Notes under the pieces: generated by a model
Database searches by the model: none
What the model saw: the letters and a program-made list of their open reading frames with translations, nothing else
Told to the model about the DNA's origin: nothing
Source: Alviniconcha marisindica
Lineage: Eukaryota; Mollusca; Gastropoda; Provannidae
Direction: 5' to 3'
Length of the DNA: 64,000 nt
Assembly (NCBI GenBank): GCA_018857735.1
Contig: JABMCL010001551.1
Span: 362,501 to 426,500, forward strand
Part shown: in pieces, positions 1 to 13,400 of the stretch
Position numbering within the stretch: the first letter of the stretch is position 1
Layout: every line of letters begins with the position of its first letter
Translations under genes and position numbers: made by a program

Positions 1-436
1 GACTGGAGTGCATACGGTAGCCGTACGTTGGTTGCCGAAGTTCGCTTCGCCGGTCATTTATTGATCTTGACCTCTGGTTCGGTCATGGTCGTCGCGTCAC
101 GAGTTTCTGTTTTTATTGGGGGTTTTTTTTTACGTATTCAAATAGGCAGAATATAAAATTTTAAAAACAACAACGTTTTTTTCCCGCTCTAATAAACATG
201 TAATTTTAATGGCCTGTCTTCTTTGGACTGTTGTTCACGCGAGCGAGCATCGCAGCTTTCCAAGCAGACGAGCCTGTACAACCCACGTGACTCTGTTTTG
301 GCCAATCGGATTTCAACACGCTGGTCGATCCGTGAATATTGCACACCGGAACTAGTACCGGTGCCACGTTGAGTGCTGCACTAAAACCCTTTTACTTACG
401 GTCTCTCCCACGAGTTACATCGCATACGGCTCCATC
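1..436 (+). promoter_or_regulatory. PDI promoter and 5' UTR, CpG-rich, with ER-stress-like motifs
   Basis: Seen: the region upstream of the PDI start codon is much richer in CpG than the introns that follow. A CCAAT box at 302-306 is followed after exactly 9 bases by ACACG (316-320), one mismatch from the ER stress element CCAAT-N9-CCACG. A palindromic CCACGTGA lies at 283-290, one base from the XBP1-type UPR element CCACGTCA, and another CCACG is at 363-367. No TATA box is evident. Known: PDI genes are induced by the unfolded protein response through ATF6 and XBP1. Inferred: this block is the core promoter. The transcription start is not determined. Confidence 0.55.
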
Positions 437-581
437 ATGAAGTTTTCAGTCGTTTTATCTTTTGCTTTTCTTGCTTTTGCCTTTGCTGAAGATGTCAACG
501 AAGAGGAGGGCGTTTTTGTCTTGACGGAGAAAAACTTCGATGGCTTCGTCAAAGATAATGAGTTTGTGCTTGTGGAATTTT
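437..581 (+). CDS. P4HB: PDI exon 1 (residues 1-48)
   Basis: Encodes the signal peptide and the first strand of the a domain, ending in LVEF. The donor GTAAGT follows one base of the next Tyr codon (phase 1). The ATG at 437 is the only one giving a hydrophobic leader before EDVNEEEG. Confidence 0.95.
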
Positions 582-1352
582 GTAAGTATCACGTCCGGCG
601 TCTGCTGTTTTGAGATGCGAAGCTGAGTTAGTTAGTTCTCCATGTTTAGGAATTACGTTATTATGCATACCCAACACTGAATTGCAGTATAGCATTCTCC
701 TTATACTTATGAGCGCTACTTTCTCTTTGTGTTCAATGTTGTCGACGAGTGTCGCCTTGACAAAAAGAAGAGCTTCGGTTCGTATCAGGTACAGTGGTAA
801 GCAGCCAACAAGTTGCAGTTTGGCAGGTTTTGTACGTATGTAACCCATGCCCGTTTCGTTTGTCTTGATCAAATGTAGTCAGTTTTTGACAATTTGCTGT
901 TTGGAACAATGTGGTGCAATTTACAGGAGACTTCTTTGAAATTAATCATGAAAATATTTCGTACAATGGTAGTACAGCCAGCCATATGTCCCAGACCCCA
1001 GAGAAGATGATTGATGGCCCATGAGTGAATGCGGAAGGTACTTCCGCTTTCCACTCCTGTAGTATATTGGTCATTAAGAAAGTAGAGAGTACAGTTTACA
1101 GCATCAGTACTAAATCAAAAAGAATCAAAAACATTTGAAGGCAGATGCACCATATGTCCCACTCCCTGACCCCAAAATGAAATAATAATAATGTGAGATT
1201 TCTACAGTTCTAGAGTGGCTACCAAATACCATTCAAAAAACAACAAAGCGCGTTACATTGAACAGTATAATAGAAAAATATAAACCAGACATCCCCCTCT
1301 CTCTCTATCACAGGCACACATACACGCTGTAACAGTGTAAGTGTGCAGGAAA

Positions 1353-1409
<57 letters not shown>

Positions 1410-4400
1410 CACTTATCACTATTCACTATGAAGTATGATGTACACAGTGCATAAAATCAGCTTACACAAAATAATCATGGACTTACATTGGTGCATATGC
1501 GCCTGCATGTGGAATTGGAAGTTTAGAGTGCAACAGTGTTGACTATAAACAAAAAAACTCATGCATTTTGTTATTGTGAATATTGTTACAGTTGTTCGTA
1601 TTACAGTTCTGTATTATACTAATCCACAAACTGAATGGGTGTCTCTGCTCTTATGAGTATGAGTTTTTACAGTTCTTTTTAGTATGTAATAAATTCACCT
1701 TAGTCTTCAGCTTAATATTTAATTATACATGTATAAATCAACATAATTGATACTCATAGTCTGTTTAATTATACGTGCATATTATCTAAAAATATGCATA
1801 ATAATGTTCTTAATTTGTAAAGCTCAGACTCACAGCAGTCTACATTAGTATCAGTACATGCTGCATAAGTTCATGCTTTAATAGTTTAAAAAGGAAAAAA
1901 TCTTTCATAATCACAGTTTCAGTATTAGACTGTTAGTGTTACAGTCCAACTGTTAGTACATCACTGCTGACAGTTAATAGTTATAATTTTATAAAACTTG
2001 GTGTAGATACATATATTTGTGATGTATTTGTGATGCAGGTAGATTTTGTTTTTAACACGATGTGTCTACTGTATGGTATTTATAACTGATTTACATGAAT
2101 TGTGTGCTCCATGTCCATAGATGCACCCTGGTGTGGTCACTGCAAAGCATTGGCTCCTGAGTACTCCAAAGCTGCAGCTACCCTGAAGAAAGAGGGCTCA
2201 GAGATCAAGCTTGCAAAGGTTGATGCCACTGTCCAGAATGATCTAGCTGGCAAATTCGGCGTGCGTGGATACCCAACCATCAAGTTTTTCCGCAGCGGCA
2301 GTGACCCCATCGACTATGCTGGTGAGTTGTAAACATGTTGCTTAACCCACTTAGCCCCAGACCGCCCATCACCGCCTGCTCTTTTGCCTTACCGCGAAAC
2401 CCCAGACCGCCCAGTAGCGGCTGGCTAGCAGACACTCCATACTAGCATCTTGGCTTATGCAAATAGGAACGGGATTCTCGCGAGACTTGTAGCCTCGTTT
2501 CCGTTATTGTTTACTACTTCCAGCGATGTCCTATGTTCAAAGTTCGGCAAAGTTTGAGAGACACTATGAATTTTAAAAGTTGCGAGGTGGACACGCGATA
2601 GATGCCCGAAAATAAACAAAAGCCCTGCTGTTACTGTGTTAGCAATGGCGTCAGAGCTTCATCCTTTGAGATTTGAACTGCAAATATGTCTCAGTCGCTT
2701 ACCGTGGGCACCCTAACAAACTCACGGAGCTTCATCTTTGGAGATTCAGACTGGAAATTTTGCAAAGTCGGTTACCCCATAGGCCCCCAAAAACCTGACA
2801 TTCAGATGCGGACATTTCTGACGTGGGATTTTTTAATGCTTTTATTTTTTAGTGAAAAAAAATCAAAACCTGTTGGATATACAAGAACACTGTATTCACA
2901 AACTGAGGAAAATACGAAGTGACCAGAAACTTTTGTTTGGTGTTTATTATTGATTTTTAAAGTTGTATACCGGGATCATTCGATACAGCTACCTCCCTTC
3001 GCAAGGGATTTCATAGTGAAAGGGCAGCGGCTGGTCTGGGGCCAAGTGGGTTAACATCCACAGAAACCATAAGGTTTATTAGGGACGGGAGGTGGGGGTG
3101 GGGGGGGGAGAGATTATATACCTGTCGCTGCACTGTCACCACCAGAATGATTTATGCATTAAGGTGGGCAGTGATGAGAGCCATTTTAATGTTTCATAAT
3201 TGTGAGGGACAAAATCACAAGACAGTGTCCACAGACCACAACTTTTGAAGAAAAAGGAGAGCCAAAGCAGATTTGAACCGAGGTCCCTCCGCTTACCAGC
3301 CAAACGCCTTACCGCTAGGCCAAACTGGCTCACGTTTGTTTTCACAAATCTGTATGTGTAGACTTAGCCAAAATGCTATGGTGTTGTATGTATGTTCCAA
3401 GCAAAGTAACAATTTGAACAATTCAGGAACTGAGCTACTCAGAGTGACACAAGTAGGAATTCCTAAAATAAGCAATGATTATGGAATAGAGCTGCCTCTT
3501 TCTGGAATCACCCAATTTATCTATGCTCTGAAATGGCCAACCTATGGCGATATCACAAAACCTTTGAGCAATGGGAAGACACAAGATACAAGCACAGACC
3601 TGTTTACCCTTACACTTTTGGCATACTTCTTACGATTTTGAACATCAGACTGCGCCAGTACACGATTTCTCCACTGATTACGCTTTTCAGCTCCATAAAA
3701 ATATTTTATTATGTCGGTGATGCTCTGTTCCTAGTTTTGCTTTTCATTGATGTTCCATTCCACATTTTTACTTCCGGCTGACCGAGACCGCCATTTTCAT
3801 ATTCGGCAAAAGATGTTTTTGCTTGCACCTGATAACATGTCAGATGGTGGCCAAAAAAGAAAGGTACACGAAACGGACGACGAATCTGAGGACAACTCAG
3901 ACTTCAAAGTTGTGGCAACAGGTTTAATACAAAAGAAGAAAAGTAGGCCAACAAGTGTGAAGCAGCACTATGTACAAGAAAGACTACCATGACACATGGC
4001 CGTTTCTTCCTTTAGGCAGCCACCTTCAGATGAGCAAAATACTGCTCAGAGATTATGCTGCACTTTTGGTGGGCCTGCAGAGTCCAATAAAGTGGTATAC
4101 TTTTTTTAATGGACCATCTTTAGGTCCATCCTCAAAAGGAGAACATAATGTGTTTTACAAGCTCTGCAGAAAGGACTTCTCGTGCGCCCACTGTGGCCAA
4201 TATGATTGCCGAAAGCATATGAAGTCCCGATTTCACAAAAACAATGCGGAGCAGGCGTCAGCATCAGGGAATGTGGAGGCATTTTTCTCCAACAAAGAAA
4301 AACTGGCCAAAGACAACGTGAAATGGCAAGTCATGGCAGCCAATATCGAAATATGTGAAATGATAGCTGAATTTAACCTGCCCCTTGCAACAGCCGATTC

Positions 4401-7400
4401 TCTCACAAATATTTTGATAGATAGGGAACTTACAAATTTCCATTGTTATTATTATTATGGCTTTGTTGTGTACACATGTTATGCTGTGTTGCACACACAG
4501 TTTCTGTTGCCTGGATATTGTCCTGAAGCTTGAAGTTGAAGGTTGTGCCCACGAATAAAACTTGAAAGTCCACCCCACCTACTAAATTTTTGTTGAGTGC
4601 ACATGTTGTATCATGCACACAGTTGTCCAAATTTTCATTGTATTGTCAATTGTGTCAGTGAGGCTGTATGCGTTGGATGATGCGGGAAGGGTGTTCTCCA
4701 CAAATTACACTTTTTGGTCTGAGATTACACTTTTTTGCTGGTTGAAGTACTCCAAATACTTGTCAGGGGGTAAACAGGTCTGCAAGCATATTGCACACAG
4801 ACAAGATCTTCGAACAAAGCCACACTTTGGCCAGATCACTTGTGGTTTCACCATAGTTTAGCTGCTTTGGAACCTTAGGAGTAATTAAACAATAAAATGT
4901 TACAGGGGTCCAGCTCATGTAAACAAATGTTTACAGTCCCATCTAACAGTCTTCATCATTACTGGTGTTTTTCAGTCCATTGTCCCCTCACTTCTTGCAC
5001 AAGGGAGGTAATTTAATGTTCCTAAACTCACTCCTCACTTTCATTCACTGATAGTGCACCCAGTTGGTCCACATTGTGAGGCGATCTCGCATTCACCAAC
5101 ATGATGGGGAGGGGGGTGGGGGGGGGGAGATAATTGCTGTTGCCTTGCTCTCACCCTAGCACCACCCATCTTTTCTTGCTTCATTGCAAACACCCTTTCA
5201 GTCAGCTTGCTTACCTCCCTTGACATGAAAAACCTAAAGGTGACTGAACAGGTGTTTATACTAATTATAGTAAACTTAATGCAGGAAGAATGGGTTAAAG
5301 TGGCTGATTTGAAGCCAGTTGTTTGCATGAAGGAGGACCCAGTAACAGTTGAGCTGTATCGCAGGCATGCCAAAGCAGTAAAACAGTGACTGATAATGAA
5401 TGATCTGGCAAGAGTGCTATTGGTAACTGTATTTCCAACAGAACTTGTGTGCACATCCAAAACTGCCTCAGTGCCTGGCAGAGAAGCTCCTCATTTGTTT
5501 CTCCTTCAAGCAACAGCTATTGTCATTGAGTGTATAATACAGCTGGGGGGAAAGCATGTAAAATTCCAACAATCAGCCATGTATAATAACCTAATTATAT
5601 ATCAAACTTGACACTGTCATACCAGGTTCACTGACCTTGCCCATTTTCAAGGTAACAGTGTTTCAGAAAAATACTAAAACATCTTTTTTGATAGTTTTTT
5701 GTTTAAATAAAATCATCTGACCACTTGCTCTTCTTGTAGTTGTTGTGCTGGACTAAAAACAGTGACAAATAATGTACAGGGGGCACTGATCTTTGTCTTT
5801 GATCTGCTGATAAAGAAAAAAAGAGCTGGAAGCCATACTGAAAAGTCCTTCACAACTTTTGGTCTTTTTTTCCCTTTCTTTTTGTGTGTGTAGCTGAAGT
5901 ACACGATAGTAAGTCCATTTGATTTGGTGTTTATGGGCATGCAGCTAGAGTTATATTTTTATTAATACTTTTAATTAAAGAAACGTTTTAATCAGGTTCG
6001 TTACATGTTTAAGATTCACGCTGAAATTGTGTTATTACTAACGTAATATTGTAATAATATAACATGATTGCTAAAGTATTTGTTTGTAATTAACAAGTTT
6101 ATTTTCATGTTGATGACTTTAAATTCAGTAGATATTTATTGTTTTATCTGTTTGCTTTTTAGGACGTGTGTGAATGTGTGTGTCCATGCCTTTTTTCATT
6201 CATTCAGATTCTTAACCTCCAGTGTGTTTTGGTCTAATGTTTTCTGAATGCTGACAAACAGCTTTGGTTTGTGTTTGTCTTACATTGTTTGTGTGTTTTT
6301 ACATTAAAATCAGAACTGTTATATTTTTCTTGTTAATAATGTTTGGTTGACATTTGTCATTTCTCACAGCATTGCCTGAGACCTCTCCAGCAATGTCCAT
6401 CTCTTCACATACCTGGTTTAAATTCAGGGGTCGCGCTGCCTTTTAGAGATTTGCGTCAACCGACGTGAAACATTACGTATTTTGTGTCAGTGGCACGAAA
6501 AATGCGTACACTATAACCTAGAATTAACGCACGTTACAAAGCCAAAATGATGTAACCTGATTGTAGCTCACAGTCTATAACGTGAGCAGACGAAAATAGT
6601 AAAAAGAAGGTCTATCCGTGCACAAAAAAATGTGGTAATGTTCAGTAAATTTGCCGTTCTCAGGAAAAGTTTGAATAGATCGGAACATGGTACACGGCTT
6701 CATTTTTAAAGGAAGAACTGCAGCAGATGATATCGGCAAACCCAGTTCTCGTCTGCCGCGGGATTTAGTAACGAGATGAAGTTGAAGTCGAGACTACCGC
6801 CATTTTCTCATTCATATTCGGTGTAGACGCATGTTTTGTTTTTGATTTCGTAGTCTTCTACCTTTGAGTAAATTCTGATAATATTACACGCTGACAAAGT
6901 AGGCACACTGCTTGGTTCCAAATTCCATATCTGGGATCGTGTCCTCCATCGATTGACCGGAAAATATCACTGATCAATTCGGCAAAATGTCTGGCCAGTC
7001 TGATATGGGAACCAATCTTCTTCCAGATCTATACAGGTTCATTAGAATTCGGTTTCAAATTGTTTTCTTTTTTCAGAAAAATATGCGAATTTTATTCACA
7101 GACAGGGCGCTACCGACTGTAAGGCGCATGGATAAGATTTTAGGAAAAGTTTCACCGTCGCCCTATAGTCCAAAAATTACAGTAGCTTACGGGGAGTTAC
7201 GCGTTTATTTCGCTGTACAGATTCCACCCTTCATTGACTGGACTTGAACGGCTGAGATGACATTGAGTTTGCAAGTAGATCTAGTGTTGAGTGATGCAGC
7301 ATCCACCAGTGAGGCATAACTTGTTTAATCAGTGTTGTCGTTTTGCGTATGGTGACGCAGCAATATGGCTGAAATGCATACAGCACCCAAAAAATGCAAT

Positions 7401-10400
7401 ATTTACGCAAAATTTCGCGCGACCCCTGAAATTGCTTTTGTCTTTCTCTATTTTCCTGAGATCCAGCATGATAGTATTTATTAAAGTGATATCTTCAGAG
7501 GCTGGTTCATCATCAGTCATGTTTAAATACTAATTATAGAAACAGACTTGCCTCCAGTGTGCCTTTTATGATCTTCAGCTTTTGGTAAAACTATGTTGCC
7601 ATAACTGATGTAGATTTGACCCCATAAACCATAAGGCATAACTGTCAAACGCCCATTTGCTTCTCTCTCTTGATATCTTATTCACATATTTGTTTTTGAG
7701 GGGTGTATACTTTTACAGTTAGAGGCTATTTTGCCCCCCCCCCCCCCCCCCCCCCCACCCCTTCCTGGTGCACCAAACAAAACCACAAAAAAGGGAACTA
7801 AAGTAATAAAAAAAACTAACAACTGGTATACTCAATATCGTTAACCAAATTTATTCCAGTGTATAGCTGGTAGATTATAATACTGATGGATAAAAGCGAT
7901 CCCTGCATGGAATATTTGTGTAGATACCATATTAACCTAGTTGAAAACATGCTGAAGAAGTTAACAATAACACTACCCCTTTAAAAAAAAGAGAAAGTTT
8001 GTGATAGATTTAAAGGGGTACAAATGGTATAAAAAGTTGTACATTTGCACACATTACCATTCATTCTTTTTTTAGCTGGTCGCCAGGCAGCAGACATTGT
8101 GAACTGGCTGAAGAAGAAGACTGGACCTCCTGCTACTGAGCTGAAGGACAAGGATGAGGCAAAGGCTTTCGTAGAGAAGGATGAGGTGGTTGTCCTCGGG
8201 TTCTTCAAGGTAAGAAGGCCAGCATTATATCCAGGAACACTCCCAACCTCCGCCCATCAGCTTTGATGTTGAAATGTGGAGGAGAAGTGTGAAATTGAAG
8301 TGCTTTTGGTTTTACCATGTCAAAATCAAAAGACACAAAGGCTGACAAGGGTTAAATCTGATTGAAGAACAAGAAAAAGGTTTTTTTCTTAATGGGACAG
8401 TACCAAAAACAAAACAAAAAGCTAATTTCTGGAAAGATTCCTCCGTCCAGGCAGTGAACAAACACTGAAACAGTCAGCATACACTGACAGTCAAGAATGA
8501 GGAAAGGTGAATAAACTTGGCCTGTTTTGCATGGAAGCTGCCCTGGCATGACGATCAGGTGATGGGGTGTTACAAAAATCACCTGTTTACAGTTTACTTC
8601 TTTCGCAAGAACTGATGCTGTGTGTATAGATTTGGCAACGATAATGCAGTCAGTAGAATTTCAGGCTATAGATCTGATAGCCATTGGTCCCGCCAGAACT
8701 GTGAGGCTCTGCAGTCTTGATGGACTCCCACTCCCACAGGGTCTAGAAGAAGGGACTGGAGGTTGTGGAAGTTGACTTGTCAATTGTGGGTGCATATTTT
8801 TTAACACATTGTATCTGAAATCTGATAAACACAACAGCTACCACAGTTCTGATGACAACTGCTTGTAGGTGTTATTGTTCTTCTGCTCTATGTCCACAAG
8901 AAGTAGCCAGTCATTATTTGCATTATCTGTGTGTTCCATGCCACTGCCTGTAAAGCCTTCCTTACTAATGTGCGCAACAATCTTACTGTGTGCTGCACAC
9001 ACTAAGGCAAGACAGGCACTGGGTGCACATGATTGTTGACTTGGAAGAACTGAAAAACAGTTGTTATCCCTGTCGTGTCCAGGAATTGAACCCGTGACCA
9101 CAAGATGTATGTTCCAGCACATTACCCAAGCATTCACAAGCTCCTCATATTTAACAAGTAGGCTGCGCGGAGCAGCACTGGTGGGGCTAGAATCCCAGGA
9201 GGTGGGAGGGAGAAGAAGAGTATACTGTGATCACCAGAATCAGTGAATTTGGTTTCTGTTTTTATACTTCAGGTAAGACTACAGCAACCACAAGAGCAGC
9301 ACTGCCCAGTCCTGGCAGTGCATGGGATGTTTTTGCCTGTGGTGATGTAACGATTAAGCTATGCTACCAGGGCAGAGAGAGAATCTTCCCCAGCTCTTCC
9401 TTTCCAGCTGTCTAAAAATTGTTGCATGCATGTTCAAAAGCACATGGGTCCAAAATAATGCCTGTTCTTATTTAAGACTTAAGGGCCAGGCATTCAATCC
9501 AGTTTTCCAACAAGATTTGAAGACAGTATAACATTGAGCCCAGGTTGTGCCAGTGTCAAACCTAGGAATCTTGCAGTATCAGCCTGACAACCACTGGATT
9601 GCTTTGCCTAATAGTTATAGAAGGGGTGTTTACACTTTCTTGCTGTTTGGCTTATGAAATTCCAGTTGTTGTGGTGAGCTTGCAGTGTGTTTCTAAAGAC
9701 ATGTGTTGAATTATGTTTTTAGGACCAAGAAAGTGCTGATGCTGCTGCCTTCAAGAAGGCTGCTGCTGGTATTGATGATGTTCCTTTTGCTATCACCTCG
9801 GAGGACAGCGTCTTTAAGGAGTACAAGATGGACAAGGATGGCATTGTTCTCCTCAAAAAGGTAAGAGGTCTGTCTTTGTGGGAGTGGGGTGGACACCATT
9901 TTTCTCTGGTTTAAAATTTCTGCAAGTATTTGCAGTGTACAGCAGTGGCTTTTATTTCTCTCCTGTGGGATCATTCAGAGACACAAACAGATATAAAATT
10001 TTCTTTGAGATTATGATTGTTCTATTTCTTCTCGTTGAAAGTCCCATCTGTTAAAACTTTGGAATAGCAATGACGAAACAGTTCTGCCCCATCTTAGATT
10101 CTTGATGTGTTTCAGCAATGTCGTCATGTATGAACTCTGTCCATCTTTGGCTTGCTTGTCAGTTTCGGGTGTGTTGTGTACATTATGATGTATACATCAG
10201 TCTTCGCCTTGCCTGTTTGTTTCAGCAGTGTCATGTCATGTATGAACTCTCTACGTGCAGTTTGATGAGGGCCGCAACGACTTTGATGGAGAATATGATG
10301 CTGCTGCCATCACCAAGCACGTCAGGGACAACCAGCTGCCTCTTGTCGTGGAGTTCACGCAGGAAGTGAGTACAGCTTCTTTCTCTGCTCTTTCATCAAG

Positions 10401-13400
10401 TGATAGTTGGCAGTCCAAGACAATCACAAAAGTGACAATGTAAAGTGCACAGGTGCAGCCACAAAATAAAGCAGACAAACGAAGGGCTAGATTTTTACAA
10501 TCACAGTAATTTCAGGATTGCCATAAAAGAGAGCATTCAGTTAATTTTTCAATTTTTCCATTTTTTTAAATTAATAATTGGAACATCTTGAATGGCAGCA
10601 TTTTTCAAAGACAAACAGTGCAACAGATGATAATTGGCTAATCCAATTCTTGTCTGCTGTGGGACTTGGTAACAAGATGAAGTTGAAATCAAGGCTGCTG
10701 CCATTTTCTCCCATTTGTGTTCAGTGACAGTGTCAACATGCATATATTTTGTTTCTGTAATCTTCGACCTTCATGTAAATGCTGCTATATGCTGACAGCG
10801 TAACTAGGCCTGTGGGTCCCATCATTTCTGGGGTCATGTCCTGTTGATTGCCAGGAAAATATCACTGGTATGTTTGCCAAGATGTCTGATAAAGAGGCTG
10901 ATTCACTTTCAAAATAGTCATTATCATTCTTCAGAAAAGCATGCATGCCCAATTTTATTCACAAATAAGGCACCACCCACTGTAGGGTGCAGGGGTCATA
11001 TTTGTGGGGAAAAATATTGCCTTTAAGTCCAAAAATTACAGTAGGTAGTTTTGCTAACGAAGAGCTTTTTGTTACATGTTATCAGTATTTTACCTTGAGT
11101 AAAGTAAGCTTGGTCTTAAGTGCCAGAACCATGTGTGTGGACTAATGGTGTGGCTATTGTGCTTGCAGTCTGCCCAGAAGATCTTTGGTGGCGAGGTGAA
11201 GAACCACATCCTGCTGTTCCTGAAGAAGGATGGTGGTGAGGAGACCATCAACAAGTTCAAGGCTGCTGCCTCAGACTTCAAAGGAAAGGTAAGGAGGTAT
11301 GCTTAGCCCAGTACTTCAGACATGGGGCTCGAGCTCAAGTGGTCTGGGTTGAAATCAACCTTCTGCCCCCTCTCCTCAGTCTCTGGGCAGTGGGGTCTGG
11401 GTCTTTAAGGAGAGATGCAAAAACCAAGGTTGGATGTGGTTAAGGTGTGTGCATCCACAGCAGCAGGAAAAAATGCTGCCCATCAAAAATCTGTATCAGT
11501 TGCACCAACATTAGAAGCACATTTGTAGGCTGCGTAGTGCAGCTGTGACATCAGGCTTTCCTTGGGGAAGATAGCCAGACTGTCTGTTGGAATAATCTTT
11601 AATGGGTAAAGTACCCAAAACACACGGCTAAGAGCCTTCATTCTGAACACAGACATATACATTGCAGGTTTATGTTCAAAGCTGAACTGATAACTATTTT
11701 CAAGAAAAAAGGGTCTTAATAGGTTGCATTTTTAATGCAGTAAAAAGCATAAAACTGGTTAAATCTTTTGTTTATTTTTGTTTTACTTGGACTGATTTCT
11801 TTGGCACTGACAATTTGGTTACAAGTTTCTGTCATTGACTTACTTTTGATGGTGGTTTTACATGTGTGAATGTGGATTTTATTTATTTGAGAGAATTAAC
11901 CCAAATTCTTTCTTTCCTGGTGACATGTTAACAGGTCAACAGGCAGTTCATCCAAGAAGTTAGGGTTTTTAAGATATGAATTGGTAGAAAATTCTTGTGT
12001 GCCATTTCCATCAACAAAATCATGTCTCACCTTAGTTTCCACAGATGTACAGTCACTGATATTTGTAGTCCTGTGTCAAAAAATGAGTGGCATCTTAGCA
12101 AACTGGTGTGTACTGTTTCTCTAGTAACAGGCACAGAGCAAGATTTTTCCACTGGCCTTCTATTGTTTGAATGTTTTGCATTCTGTGTATGTCACTGAAT
12201 TGCATCTATCAAAAGTCTGTGTTTGCCCCTCTCCAAATCAAGAACAACCTGCCTGAGTGGGACATGTTAGAAGTTGTGTCTGTAAGGATGAACATTTCTG
12301 CTGCATTTCTGGCTCCCATTGTGTCTGACTGACCTAACTCATTGGGCTTGGTGTTACAGGTTCTCTTCATCTACCTTGACACAGAGAACGAGGAGAACAG
12401 TCGCATCACCGAGTTCTTCGGTCTGAAGGATGAGGAGATCCCTGCTGTACGTCTGATCCAGCTGTCAGAGGACATGGCCAAGTACAAGCCCGAGTCTGCT
12501 GACCTGGACACAGAGACCATCAGGAAGTTTGTCCAGGACTTCATGGATGGCAAGCTCAAGGTTGGTATGCCTGCAATCTGTTGAAGGAATTTTGATTTTG
12601 ATGTGCAAGGGATTTTTTTTCTCACTAATTTTGAGCTGTTATATTTTTGATTGGCAATCTGTGACAGGAATATATAATAATAATAAAATGCCCATACTTA
12701 TTTGCTACTATCATCCAGTCAGTGAATGGGCCAATTTCATGTCATTTTTATTTCAAGTTTGATTAATTTATGTGAAATAATGATAATCAGCATGACACAC
12801 CAGATAAAAGTTGTAGATTGTAACACAGGCTGCTGGACTAGATCCTCACAATGGGTCCGAATTACAGAAGGTGCCTTTATATATATGTTATCAAATTGAC
12901 AGTTCATGCAAGTGAAAGGTAATGCTCATTGAAGGTTTTGTCATTCAGAAGCCACAGAAAAAGATCACGTGTGACAATGGCTGTCTTGCCTTCACATGCA
13001 TGGACTGATGAAAGGAGTTTATATTTGTGTGTTTGTAGCCCCATCTGATGTCTGAAGATATCCCTGATGACTGGGATGCAAAGCCCGTCAAGGTCCTTGT
13101 TGGCAAGAATTTCAAGGATGTTGCTCTGGACAAATCGAAAAATGTCTTTGTCGAGTTCTGTAAGTATCACAGACAGATAAAGGTTTGCTTGCACGGTCCA
13201 AGCAAGCGTATCAGTTACTGTGAGCAGCTTCAGAGTTTATGTGGTGTTTCTTTCTTGTTAGAGGTTATTGGCGTTTTCAGCCATTGTTTTATCTGGATTT
13301 TAATTTAGTTTTGCATGTAGAGGGCATTCATGCAGACTTGGGTAGCTAACAAGTTTCTCTGAGGCCCTTGGTTTCCTTTTGCCTTGGACATAATTGGTAT

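Noticed and set aside
9061..9110. tRNA-like B-box sequence as a possible tRNA gene
   Set aside because: No complete cloverleaf can be drawn; the context is that of a SINE. The same applies to the heads at 3270-3340 and 51561-51640.
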